In this document: positions 38,201 through 51,618 of the stretch, one piece after another
Position numbering within the stretch: the stretch's first letter is position 1
Layout of the letters: the number at the start of each line of letters is the position of its first letter
Assembly: GCA_019321725.1 (NCBI GenBank)
Contig: CM033106.1
Coordinates: 30,554,118-30,618,117, forward strand
Length of the DNA stretch: 64,000 nt
Direction: 5' to 3'
Source: Paulownia fortunei
Lineage: Eukaryota > Streptophyta > Magnoliopsida > Lamiales > Paulowniaceae
Notes under the pieces: model-generated
Seen by the model: the letters and a program-made list of their open reading frames with translations, nothing else
The model's database searches: none
Told to the model about the DNA's origin: nothing
Position numbers and translations under genes: made by a program

Positions 38201-38832
38201 TAAAAAATATAAAATATTTTTATCACTAAATCCAAATTTCTAATGTAGACTTAACACAATGAATTAGAGTTTTATGGTGAATATATTTGTAAAGATTTTC
38301 TAAAAAGTGAAATTTTTAATTGGATAAAAATAGTGTCTGACAGACATGTACAACAAAACAAATTTATTAAGAAAATTCAAATAGGTTCATCTTGTTATTC
38401 ACTCCAATGGGCCTGTAGGAACCAAATATCTTTATTTGGTCCATACACAATGTTCAACATCAAATAATAATCCTGCTATAGAATTCTATAAATACTCTAA
38501 TTTATTACTTTTTGAAAATACGCGATCTATTTGCCTTTCTCACAATCAAAATTATTTTCTCTCATATTATCATTATTTCTCTAGTTTTGATTTGAGCGTG
38601 GGAGATTTTCACCGGAACAAACTCCGACACCATTAATGATTTATTGTGACGGCAGTGGATATCTGACTTCTCATTATTATTGTAACACATATAATGATTC
38701 ACTTAAATATCAATGTATTAAAATCGTAACCAGAATAAAATGACACTTCCTTATTTCCCTCGTCTAAAAACTTGATACAACCAAAAATACAAAGTTTAAA
38801 GTATTGAAAAAGAGAGAAACTCTTTATTTTGC
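35214..38832. other. PAP10 promoter and spacer between PAP copies
   Basis: AT-rich non-coding DNA separating the intact PAP10 gene from the PAP pseudogene. It contains the PAP10 leader and promoter (P1BS candidate), an (AT)n run at 35537-35554, a poly(T) run near 36720, and a possible small TIR-like stretch near 36738-36897 that starts TTGGTTTGTTAT and ends GATACCAAACATAGG. No gene is recognised. Confidence 0.55.
35429..35436. promoter_or_regulatory. Candidate PHR1 binding site (P1BS)
   Basis: GAATATCC fits the P1BS consensus GNATATNC on both strands. It lies 216 nt upstream of the PAP10 start codon. PHR1-type factors activate phosphate-starvation genes, including several PAPs (established knowledge). 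The motif is short and could occur by chance in AT-rich DNA. Confidence 0.4.
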
Positions 38833-40015
38833 CTACATTATTGAGAATACGAGGACAATATAATAAAAATAATATATAAAAGGTATCAAGTGTGCACACA
38901 TCACCATAGAATCATCAACGGGATGCCAATAGCGATTGTAGAACCACGTAGAATCAGCTTTAACTGCATATCCATCGTCATTGCGATGCCAACTATAGAA
39001 TGCGTGGCTTCTGTTCTTTATATCTCAAATGGCATGTCCAAAGCTCGGTTCCCGAAAGGCTGAATATTTGGGCTGTGGCTCTGTCACGCTGAAAATATAT
39101 AGGATAACATTGTAAATTCCGTTATACATATTTCGTTATTAATAATTTTAATGAAGACGACCTATTTATACATATTATATATTTGACCCGAACGAATTAA
39201 ATATATTATTACATCAAACATTAATGTACGATTGATTAATAGTCATCAATTAACAAATTGCAAATAACAAGATCAAATAAATTATTATATTAAATATCGA
39301 CTTATAATTGATCAACAATCATCAATTAATAAATTATAAGTATCAACTATCAACAACTAACTATTATAAATAATAAATATTCACACATTAATATCTTAAA
39401 ATTTTAACTTCTCAATTACTTAACTTCGTCCTACGTTACAATAAGATGATAATCAATGAAATAGTATTAAATACGAGTACTAGATGTCATTCCTATTGGC
39501 TAAATTTGTTGAAGAAACTAATAAGGAGAATAAAAAACACATATTTCGTCCAAAATTTATAATATTTTAAAAAAATACTATATTTTGAAAAATGATTTTT
39601 TTTCTCAATAATAACCCTCAACTTAAAATAAGATATGTTTTATAGAATTATATTTGTAATGATGTTCAAAATTTTTACTTATCGATAAAAATAAGCATAT
39701 AATAATGAGGCATAGAAAATATATAATTTTAATTACTTTACACAATATTTCGTAGCATAAAGTAGCACTAAAGAATGATATAGCTTACCCGGTGGCCAAG
39801 CCCTCAATATTCCCTCCATCGCCAATGGTAATGTACACAGGAGCAGACTGTTCACTCACGGGAGTGCACATTCCATTTACAATGTTGTAAGCAACATTGG
39901 ATATGCGTTCCTGCGACAGGAAATGTAAGCATTTGTAAGTAATTCTACATCTTAAAATTCTGTGAAGAAATAAGTCAAACGCCAAAGTTAACTCAGGAAA
40001 TTGCAAACACACAGT

Positions 40016-40064
40016 CCCCCCCCCCCACCCCCCCCACCCCCCAAAAAAAAAGTGAAAAAAAAAA
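40016..40064. repeat. Poly(C)/poly(A) tract
   Basis: A long C-rich run interrupted by single A bases, followed by two A-runs, inside a former intron of the PAP pseudogene. Low complexity; base calls here may be unreliable. Confidence 0.85.
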
Positions 40065-40639
40065 GGTAGAAAGAAAGAAGTTTTGTTGTGATTGATTCAC
40101 ACAATATGTGTACTTACAGATCGTTCGTAGGCATGGACATGGCCAGCAAAGACGATATCAACTTTGTACTTGACAAACCAAGGTTCGAACACCACTCTCA
40201 TGTTCTCTCCTTCCATATAGTGATTGATACTTGTAACTGTTGTACAATGGGGAGTGCACAAGAACAATCAGCCATGGTGTCCCTTCCCTGTTCACCCTTT
40301 TGAACTCCGCCTCCAGCCATTTATACTGGGGAGTGTACTTGCCTAGGATGAGGAAAGATTAACAAATTTTATTTTGATAAGTATCAACTGGTAGACATGG
40401 TTGCCAAACATCCTTAGAAAGCCCAGATTAACCACTAATTTCGCGCGGGATCTCTTTAAGTGGGGCCCACATAAATGATACCACAAATTTCGAGATTAAG
40501 ACATAAAATAAATTAACGGGTGATTTATTAGTTATCAGTTTCTTCAAATCCGCCCAACGAAAGTCTTGAAAACATTAATTTTGGGCCGATATTAATAAAT
40601 TATATGGCATATTTAAGAAGAAAATAGTAGGATGAATAT

Positions 40640-40830
40640 AATTGTCTAAAACAAACTAGTTTCAAGACTTAAAAAATGAAGCAAAAATCACGAACTTAGT
40701 GATAACATTTATATATATCAATATATAATGTGGATAATTGTCTAAATCAACCAATTTTCAAGACTTAAACATGACTTGAAATTCAAAACTTACTGATAAC
40801 ACTTGTTCAACAAATGCCAACATATAGATG
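40640..40830. repeat. Diverged ~95-bp direct duplication in PAP pseudogene
   Basis: ATAATTGTCTAAA followed by CAAACTAGTTTCAAGACTTAAA near 40638 recurs about 95 bp later as ATAATTGTCTAAATCAACCA with TTTTCAAGACTTAAA. Both are followed by an ACTTA(G/C)TGATAACA stretch. It lies in a former intron. Confidence 0.55.
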
Positions 40831-43759
40831 TATAAAAAATCTGCTACACACAACACACAGACACAGATATATAAAATCTGCTATTGGTCATAAAAATTGT
40901 GCATTAATCTGTACTTACCAAAGGGGTGAAGAACTATCCGACGCTTTATAGGGGACAGGATACCGGTAAGTGTAAGGCTTAAATCATGGTTCTGGCTCAC
41001 CCTGCAATTCACAAGTCAAAATTAATTTATCATCATTTTATTGTGCAATTTTATGCTTGCAAAATATTACTAAAGTAAGAATAAGCATACAATACCACGT
41101 TAGAATTTATTTTTCACAAAAAAATTACTTTTTTACTTATTGCTAATTATCAAGTTAACTTTGACCTTATGGCATTCTATTCCTCATGGATATGCCAGTT
41201 CCATTAGAGCTTGGTTGTGTATTTGTGGAATATAAATCAATAATTATCGTCTTAAAACGCGAAATAAGTATAATATATACAAGATCAATGCACAAATTTG
41301 GCTTTTATGCATAATTTTTTCAAATCATTCATGACATTCCACTATGTTCAAAAATTAAGTGTTGGCAAAAGCTAATACTTGAGTTTGGTTCGAAAAATTA
41401 TCAGCTTAAATGAAATATTGCTCTTGAGCCAACTTTAAAATGATTTGATTCATTTTCAATTTTAAAATATCAATAATATGCGTAAATGCTAAAAGACTTA
41501 CAATTTCAGGGGCAAAGTCGACATCATGATTGCCAGCAGTCCAAATCCAAGGCTGATAGGCATTGCTTCTCTCAACAACCATTCCCCACGTATCCCATCT
41601 CGTATTGTCATGATTCGGATACTTGTCCGCATACGATAGGTCTCCAACAAACAAAACTGCTTCCCCTTTGGTCGGATTTGATTCGTAATGGGTTAGTGTC
41701 GAATTTGAGTCGTAGGTCTGACCCAAATCCCCTGCAGTTTAGTGCATTCTTGCATTAGTTATTGCGTCAACGAGAACTAATTCAAATAATAAAAGTTTGT
41801 TTAAAATTATTGCTGTTAAAAAGAATTTGAGTTCAAATCTAAGAAAAATATGAGTATTACAATTGTTGAATGCATTCACTTAGTTTTCAATATTTTCATT
41901 TTAATACGTACAAAGTAATTGACTGAAGAATTTTTTTAAAAAAAATAAAACGATCACGTACATTTGTTAAAAGGACATAAAAGTAATTTTAACCTGCAAG
42001 TTATCAAGGGTGCAGTGATGGATGTAACCAGAAGTATAGTTGTAGAATTTGTAGGTGGTGAGAATTCCCTCAGCCTTAAGCTTGCGCTTGTTATTGTTCT
42101 CGCTCCAGTATAGGACCGTATTTGATCCGGGTTCGGCCGTTGTCACCCACGACACAGTAACTGCTTTACCCACATGGTCTCCTTGTGTTATGTGAACCTT
42201 AAACAAAACCAATTTCTTGACCCGTATATGGTTTGTGAGGCAATAATTCATGAAGACGGCTCTAAAAGTTCAATGATAAATTAGGGTAGATTTCAAGTAT
42301 CCAATTTAGGCGAATCGATTGACCACTCCTCTTGTAGTGTGAACCTTTACTTTGCAAGTGTAGATTCACTTATTTTGTGACTCAACTTGATTCAGTTAAA
42401 TCTAATTTTGAATAGAATTGCTCTTAAATAAGAACATCTCTTTAAAAAGTAAAAAGTAGAATATACAATTTATATTTCCACTCCAAGAAAATTAGTTCGG
42501 GTGGTCCACTTTTTATCATTCACAAAAGGGAAAACCCCAATAAATAGTAAAATACTAATAATGTATTTGAAAGACCAATCTTAATTCCAAACGGACTTTA
42601 AACATAAAAGTAGTGAAAAACAAACACATATATTAGCACGAGAGTGACGCCTCCAGAAAAGATGATTTTACACTATGCCTAAAGAAGCAACGTAAAAAGA
42701 CCTGTTGGGGCGCATTATAGCCAGGAGGCACACGGAAGACGTCGCTGTAAAGAGGCATATCCACACTCTCCTCAACTTTCCTCACAAAACTACTTGTGAT
42801 ACCTCCACTGAAAACATTTTGCAAAGACATTCAAAATCAACCCCACAAAGGCTACAAATGAAACCATGGATCCTCTAAAATTATAAACCAAAGTCTTTCA
42901 AACTCTATGACCACTATTCCTCTTCATATGCATGCAGATTCGCACAAGTTTGTACATATATAAATGCATAGAAGTCACGGGTGTAAAAACATGAAGACAA
43001 CTTTTTTTTCAAACATGTGGAGAATTTTTTTGGGAAATTCTTGATTTATTGAGTCGAATTCATGCATACTATTAAATTATGTTGGGTCCATGAAAAATTG
43101 ACTTTCGACTTCATATATTTTAATATGATCCAAGGATTATTGATGATGGGTACAAATTATAAGTCTGATTTTTTTTCTTTTAGATAATATTAATAGTGCT
43201 ATGTATATATACAACCAATGAGAAATCTCCATTTCAACAGTAGTAAATGTAGATAAGAAAAGTGTGGCTGTACGTTGAATCCTAACGTCTACTTCCTAGT
43301 TGCATGATTTTTCTGTCAATTATTGGGCCATTCTGCACAATTCACCCTTTTGCAGTGCAGCTACTCTTGCTTGTACAGATAAAATTGTGATTAAATTTGA
43401 GTCGTATCGGTTTGATATTTAATTTTTTCTTTTACGAATGGATAAAAAATATTATTATATTATTAAGAATTAAGTTAAGGGAAAATATAAGATCGATGTC
43501 CTTGGTAATATAGTACTTAATTTCATTTTTTTGGTTTGACAATGAACGTGGATCATAGTACAAGTTCAACTTATAAGAACTTTATTAGTTGCTGCAAGTA
43601 GAATTGAAATTTTCCACCACTTTTGAAGACGATTGTTGGAATTTTTTTGGGCATGAGGGCTCCTTTTCGATTCTAAATTTCTGAATGAAAAATTTATTAT
43701 ATTTTTTGGTTAAATGAAAATAAATTAATGGATGCAATAATTAGTTTGTTAGAAAGTTA

Positions 43760-44200
43760 AAAATGTCAATGGAGTGAGTATGACTGGATTCAGGACTTGC
43801 CCCGTCAAGAAAAATATAATTTCGGAACCCGCCCTGCCTCGCCCCGGACCCGCACCTGATGGATCTAACCATTTAAACCCATTAATTATTTTATTTTTAA
43901 AAAAAATCAAACAAAAAATAGTTAAAAAATAAATAATTATTTCAAAATATAATAGAAGTGTTGATGCTAAAAAAATGAGGGTGGAAGGAGAAAAAAAAAA
44001 TCAAATACATAAAATTCTAATTTATTTATACACCTTATATTTGAGGCGAATCCTCTTAAACTCATTACCCGTCCGAATTTGAGGGGTCTAAAAAAATAAA
44101 TCAATTATTCATCCTATTAATCGTTTATTCAACCCGAACTCACTATAAATAAGATAAGTTTGTGATGATTCCGGTAAGACACTGATCCATTGATATCCCT
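43760..44200. mobile_element. Possible non-autonomous TIR element (MITE-like)
   Basis: Left end AATGTCAATGGAGTGA (from 43762) and right end TCCATTGATATCCCT (44186-44200) are imperfect inverted repeats (ATGTCAATGGA against ATATCAATGGA). Just inside the left end is a GC-rich block of CCCGCC/CCCCGG/ACCCGC repeats that stands out in AT-rich surroundings; a weaker CCCG-containing stretch lies nearer the right end. It has no coding capacity. Target-site duplications are not clear. Confidence 0.4.
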
Positions 44201-46220
44201 ATTAAAAACTGATGAAAGTAACTATATATTGATTTCTGGTTGCCTTTTGTATCCCCTATAAACTATACACGAATATTCCTATAAATATTACAGCAGAAAC
44301 CATACTCATCTGTCCGTCCAAAAATCCACAACCAAGGTGCGAAAGAACCAACCAAATAAGAGAATAATCTCCTCAAAAATGTAGAAGAGTGTAAGAGAGA
44401 ATTTTCTTGAAAAATGATTTTATTTTAGCATACTCAACCTAATCACTTTATTTTTTGTAAATACATAGATTAGTCAACGGTTGAAGCTAGAAGAACATAT
44501 AAAAATGAAAAACAATTTAATCCTATTCTAAAAATTTCTTAAAGTAAAACAATTATGGGAAACTGTAAACATTTAATTAAATGGTAGTAAAAAATTGTAT
44601 TTTTCAATTAAAAAAAATCAACTTTAATTTTCACATATTCCGCTGCAAAACAACTCCTTAAATTTTCTTTTTCTCTTCTTTCTTTTTGGAAACTCAAATG
44701 GAATGATCCAATTTGTGTTATTCTCCCCTTTTTTTTTATATAAAATCCAATTTGTACAATTCAAGATAAAATAATCATCTGCGTTAATAGTTATTACTTA
44801 TTAGTGATTCTGAGTCATGGACTGGGACGTGGTTGAATACTGAAAATGTGCTGTTTTACTTGGAACTGCTTTAGCCTTTAGGATACTAGCATACAAGCTT
44901 AGCTGAGCCCACAAAAGATATTTTGAATTGGGCCGATGAAGTTGGAAAGGTGGGCCTGGGCTGCGTGATAAGCCCATAATAGCACTCTCTCTTGTTCACT
45001 CATTAGAAAATTTAGAAGTAATTAGCAAAATACTATTAGTTATCTGATTATTTTTTTTCATTTTTTCTTCAATCTTAAGGTTAATAATCAACATAATACA
45101 AATATAGATATAACAAACGTTTCGCTTAAACATAGTAATCAACAAATCCTATTTTTGTTTCAAACGAAGCCATTAAAATTGAGGCTTAATATATAAAATG
45201 AGTCATACTAAAATGCGTCATATTATATATGTCTGACATAAAAAACTTCAATATATCATAAAAAGTCATTGTTTTATATCAGGAGCAAAGCAGAAATTTT
45301 TCAGTCATCGAAGAGGTTCAAATTATATTGTTTAAACTTGGTACTCGCCACCTTTTATTTACATTTATTAAATACTAATTAAAGAAGGGCATTTAGTTAT
45401 TCAAACAAGGTATAAACTGCAAAACATATTAAAATAAGCATATGAAAACAGCTAAAAATGGGCTTAGTTTAGAGGGGCTCCCAATGCAGTTCAAATTAGT
45501 GTTTCATCTATTTTAAATTTGTTCAAATTTTTTATTTCAAATTAATATTTCATCTTCTATTTCACATAATTGATAAATGTCAAGTGTATAAAATATTTTT
45601 TAATACTTAATATTATCCATAAAATTAAATAGATGATAAAATACAAATTAAAAAAAAAAAAGCCCAAAATGCTATCAATGGGATTAAACTGAGACAAATT
45701 TGAGTTCATCTTTAAACTAACAAATAATGAAAAATATCTCTTTAATGTATTGTGTCTAGATTTCTGTTGCACTTCTGACTTACCAAATGAGAAGAGCAGC
45801 TTATTAGGAGAGTTGTAAAACCAGCATACTTGGATCATTAGTGCACGCAATTGCGTCAGTTTCTTAAAGAAAAATGCAATACCCACTACTTTCAAACTAC
45901 TGATCGATAGATTGCTGCTTATAAGCTCAAGCAAATGAGTGGACCTCTGAGTTAAAGGTTAGGATTTCGGCTTAGGCACAAAAACTTAAGCGGAACGCCC
46001 TCTTTTTTGGATTAGCAAACTCGACTTGAGTGGATTGCTTACTTTAAATTGCTTGTAAGTTGATCAAACTTATTCATAATTTCTATTGTTCTGGCTTTTA
46101 AATTCACTTGCCACTTTAAAACACAAAGAGATTCAACTTTTTAAATTTTTATATAATAACATAGGGTTGTTTTAAACTAACTATTTCAAATTCAAATAAC
46201 CATTGTATAAGGTATTTTGT

Positions 46221-46400
46221 TGCACAGTTCCTATAAAAGAATCGACAAACAAAAATGAAAATTTCTATTTAACACAATATTTTTAATGCATTATATATAT
46301 ATATTTTTATTGCACAGTTTCAATAAGAGAATCGACACACAATAATAAAAAATTATATTTAACGCAATACTTCTAATGCATTTTACGTATATATTTTTCT
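46221..46400. repeat. 90-bp tandem duplication, two copies
   Basis: TGCACAGTTC begins a unit at 46221 that repeats at 46311 (TGCACAGTTT). Both copies continue with an AGAATCGACA block, a TATTTAAC(A/G)CAATA block and TTCTAATGCATT or TTTTAATGCATT, and are 90 bp long. It lies about 0.5 kb upstream of the RD19 start codon. Confidence 0.8.
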
Positions 46401-46841
46401 CATAATATTGAAAGTGGAAACCACACATATCTTGCTATAGGAAAGATAGATATTAGAAACATTACAACACAAAATAAACTCCCTTGAATTAAAAGTTTTG
46501 ATAATGCTAGTAGTCTTGTCTAATTTTTGCCTTATTCTTGAAGGAGCCTCATTGAATCCCACGGTTAATGCTCCTTCATCAGCTTTTGTTCCATTCCTTC
46601 TTTTTGGCTCCATTATTTGTGTAACCTATAAACTTTTCCAAAAAAAAATTGAATCTATTACAAGTTGCCTATAGAAAAAATAAAAATATCAATTCCCCCA
46701 ATGACATAATAAAAGAACTGCCCCTACCCAAACCAAAGAAGCAACCACTATCATTTCTCTGCACAAATCACCTTCCACCACGCGTCTACTGCTCATTGGC
46801 TCCTTCACCTCCCTACCCTCACTCCGAGCACTCTTTGTATC

Positions 46842-46848
46842 TATATAT
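46842..46848 (+). promoter_or_regulatory. Candidate TATA box of RD19 gene
   Basis: TATATAT lies 53 nt upstream of the second base of the RD19 ATG, which would give a short leader of about 25-30 nt. A CCACGCGTC element about 65 nt further upstream (near 46778) resembles ABRE/CGCG-type motifs; RD19 genes are known to be dehydration-responsive. Position and sequence only. Confidence 0.45.
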
Positions 46849-46900
46849 CTCCCACGCATAAGAGAGAGGGAAACAAACATAAGAGTCCTCGGTGTATGCC

Positions 46901-50110
<3,210 letters not shown>

Positions 50111-51618
50111 GATAAGAATTGCAGTGAAATATTCTCACCTCATCCCTGTACATAGAGGTGTTTCTGCATTTGTTTACAATTAAATGAACTCGCCTTTTTT
50201 AACTTTGTCTAAGACGATTGTGGATCTGTCAGCCTCGTGATTGATGAAACAACCAAAATTTCATTATTTATGGTGAACAATTCTCTGCTTACCATCTGTG
50301 TTGCAGCTTTGAAAAAATTATTAAGAAGCAAATTTTGCAACGGGTTAAGGTTTGCTACTAATTTGCTCCCTCCAGCTCCAGGTATGCTCGAGAACAATAT
50401 GTTTTGCTTCTGTTTTTTGTACTTTCTGTTCTTAAAACAGGAGAAAGCATGGCAGTGTGATACTTCACATGGTCACAGAAATCATTGTATTTAAGATCTT
50501 AGGCTTCACCTATGTAATTGACTTAGCCCTATGTAATTGGGAAAAAAGAATCAGATGGCTGTGAAATTAGCAGAATACTTGGGATGAAACACCTATTTAA
50601 TTGAGAAAAGATACACAGAGCTGTGAAATTAGCATAATACCTAGGATGGAAAGGGTTTGTGTTTGATGTAGACTGAAACCATCTGACATCCGGCCCTTCA
50701 GTTTGATATTGGGGTCCAAAAGGACAAATGAACTTACATTAACAGGCCGAATGATGCTACAATTTTGTTGCAAAAGCAGTAATTGATGTTTAAATATTTT
50801 CATCCGATTAGATGTCACAACTGCTAGCAGATCTCACAAACCTAGCTGTTTCTAATTTGGCAGCGAAATCTTCTGTACATGCCGAAACTAACGAGTTGAA
50901 AAAAGATGAAAGCGTACTAGGTCCAAAAAGTTAGATGTGTTCCACAACTCGATGAAGGCTCAACAATGACTTCTTTCTTGCTTCTCTTTCTACAATTAGT
51001 AATGCATTATTAGTTTTGTACAAAAAATAAGTTTTGACAAATCTTCTGAAAAATATTTTAGATCAACGTTAAGACTAAACAGAAATGAAACTACGTCAAG
51101 TTTAAGCAGTTTTTGAATTACAGCTATTTAGGCACACAATGGATTCCTGTTTGTGAAGTTTCCAGACTAAAAAAAAAAAAGGTTCAATTCTGAAAAAGAC
51201 CTGCACAGCACGAGAAAATGTCTGAACTATTAAAGAAAAAACACAAAAACAGGATGCCATTAGTTTTTCCTTTCGCTTACAAGTACAATGATATGCACGC
51301 TAAGCTGCATAAATAAAATAATAGGGGATAAATTACACCATGTTGTTCTTGGTCATAGCTGTAGTAAAAAACTTTGCAAATGCAGGCCTCACAATAAGCC
51401 TGCTTATTATGGCAAAAGATACGAGGGAGGGGCAGAGCAGGGGGGTTGGGGGGGTAGCGCACTAGATATGAAACCTCTATTTCCCATGCAAAGACATACA
51501 TAAAAGTATCACTGCCTTCCCTATGCATGGCATCCAAATGAAAGAATCAAGAGACATCCACATTCATACAAATTCAACCACCAAATATTTATTCTAGCTG
51601 TAACTTTCTTGCATAGTG
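50111..51618. other. RD19 3' UTR, VHA-a 3' UTR and spacer
   Basis: Non-coding region between convergent stops. It must hold both poly(A) sites. Nothing beyond short meaningless frames is seen; a G-rich stretch occurs near 51436-51456. Confidence 0.55.

Larger units (their letters stand above)
38833..42867 (-). pseudogene. Purple acid phosphatase (PAP10-like) tandem pseudogene
   Basis: Exon remnants in PAP10 order: 42867-42702, 42197-41994, 41731-41502, 41001-40919, 40342-40118, 39910-39789 and 39088-38833. It keeps good likeness ([21 protein letters not shown] for [19 protein letters not shown]) and most splice sites, but it cannot make the enzyme. A net +4 nt shift between signal peptide and mature part (about 42809-42814) breaks the frame. 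The exon for [10 protein letters not shown] is absent between 41732 and 41993. There is an in-frame TGA at 40984-40986, a 59-nt deletion at the end of the same exon, a +4 insertion near 40221-40230, and a TGA at 39025-39027. The native stop is also lost; the frame runs on to a TAG at 38833-38835. It is a tandem, same-strand duplicate of the downstream gene; introns are retained, so it is not a retrocopy. Confidence 0.95.
42868..46841. other. Intergenic region between PAP pseudogene and RD19
   Basis: About 4 kb of AT-rich DNA between divergently oriented units. It holds a TIR-like element (43760-44200) and a 90-bp tandem duplication (46221-46400). A 76-codon minus-strand frame starting at 46613 has no recognisable product. 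No gene is called. Confidence 0.55.

Noticed and set aside
45557..45934. 125-codon minus-strand frame
   Set aside because: AT-driven Phe/Ile/Lys-rich translation without motifs.
46383..46613. 76-codon minus-strand frame near RD19 (starts MEPKRRNGTK)
   Set aside because: The start looks gene-like, but there is no recognised family, the second half is low quality and no splice continuation was found. Kept as non-coding.
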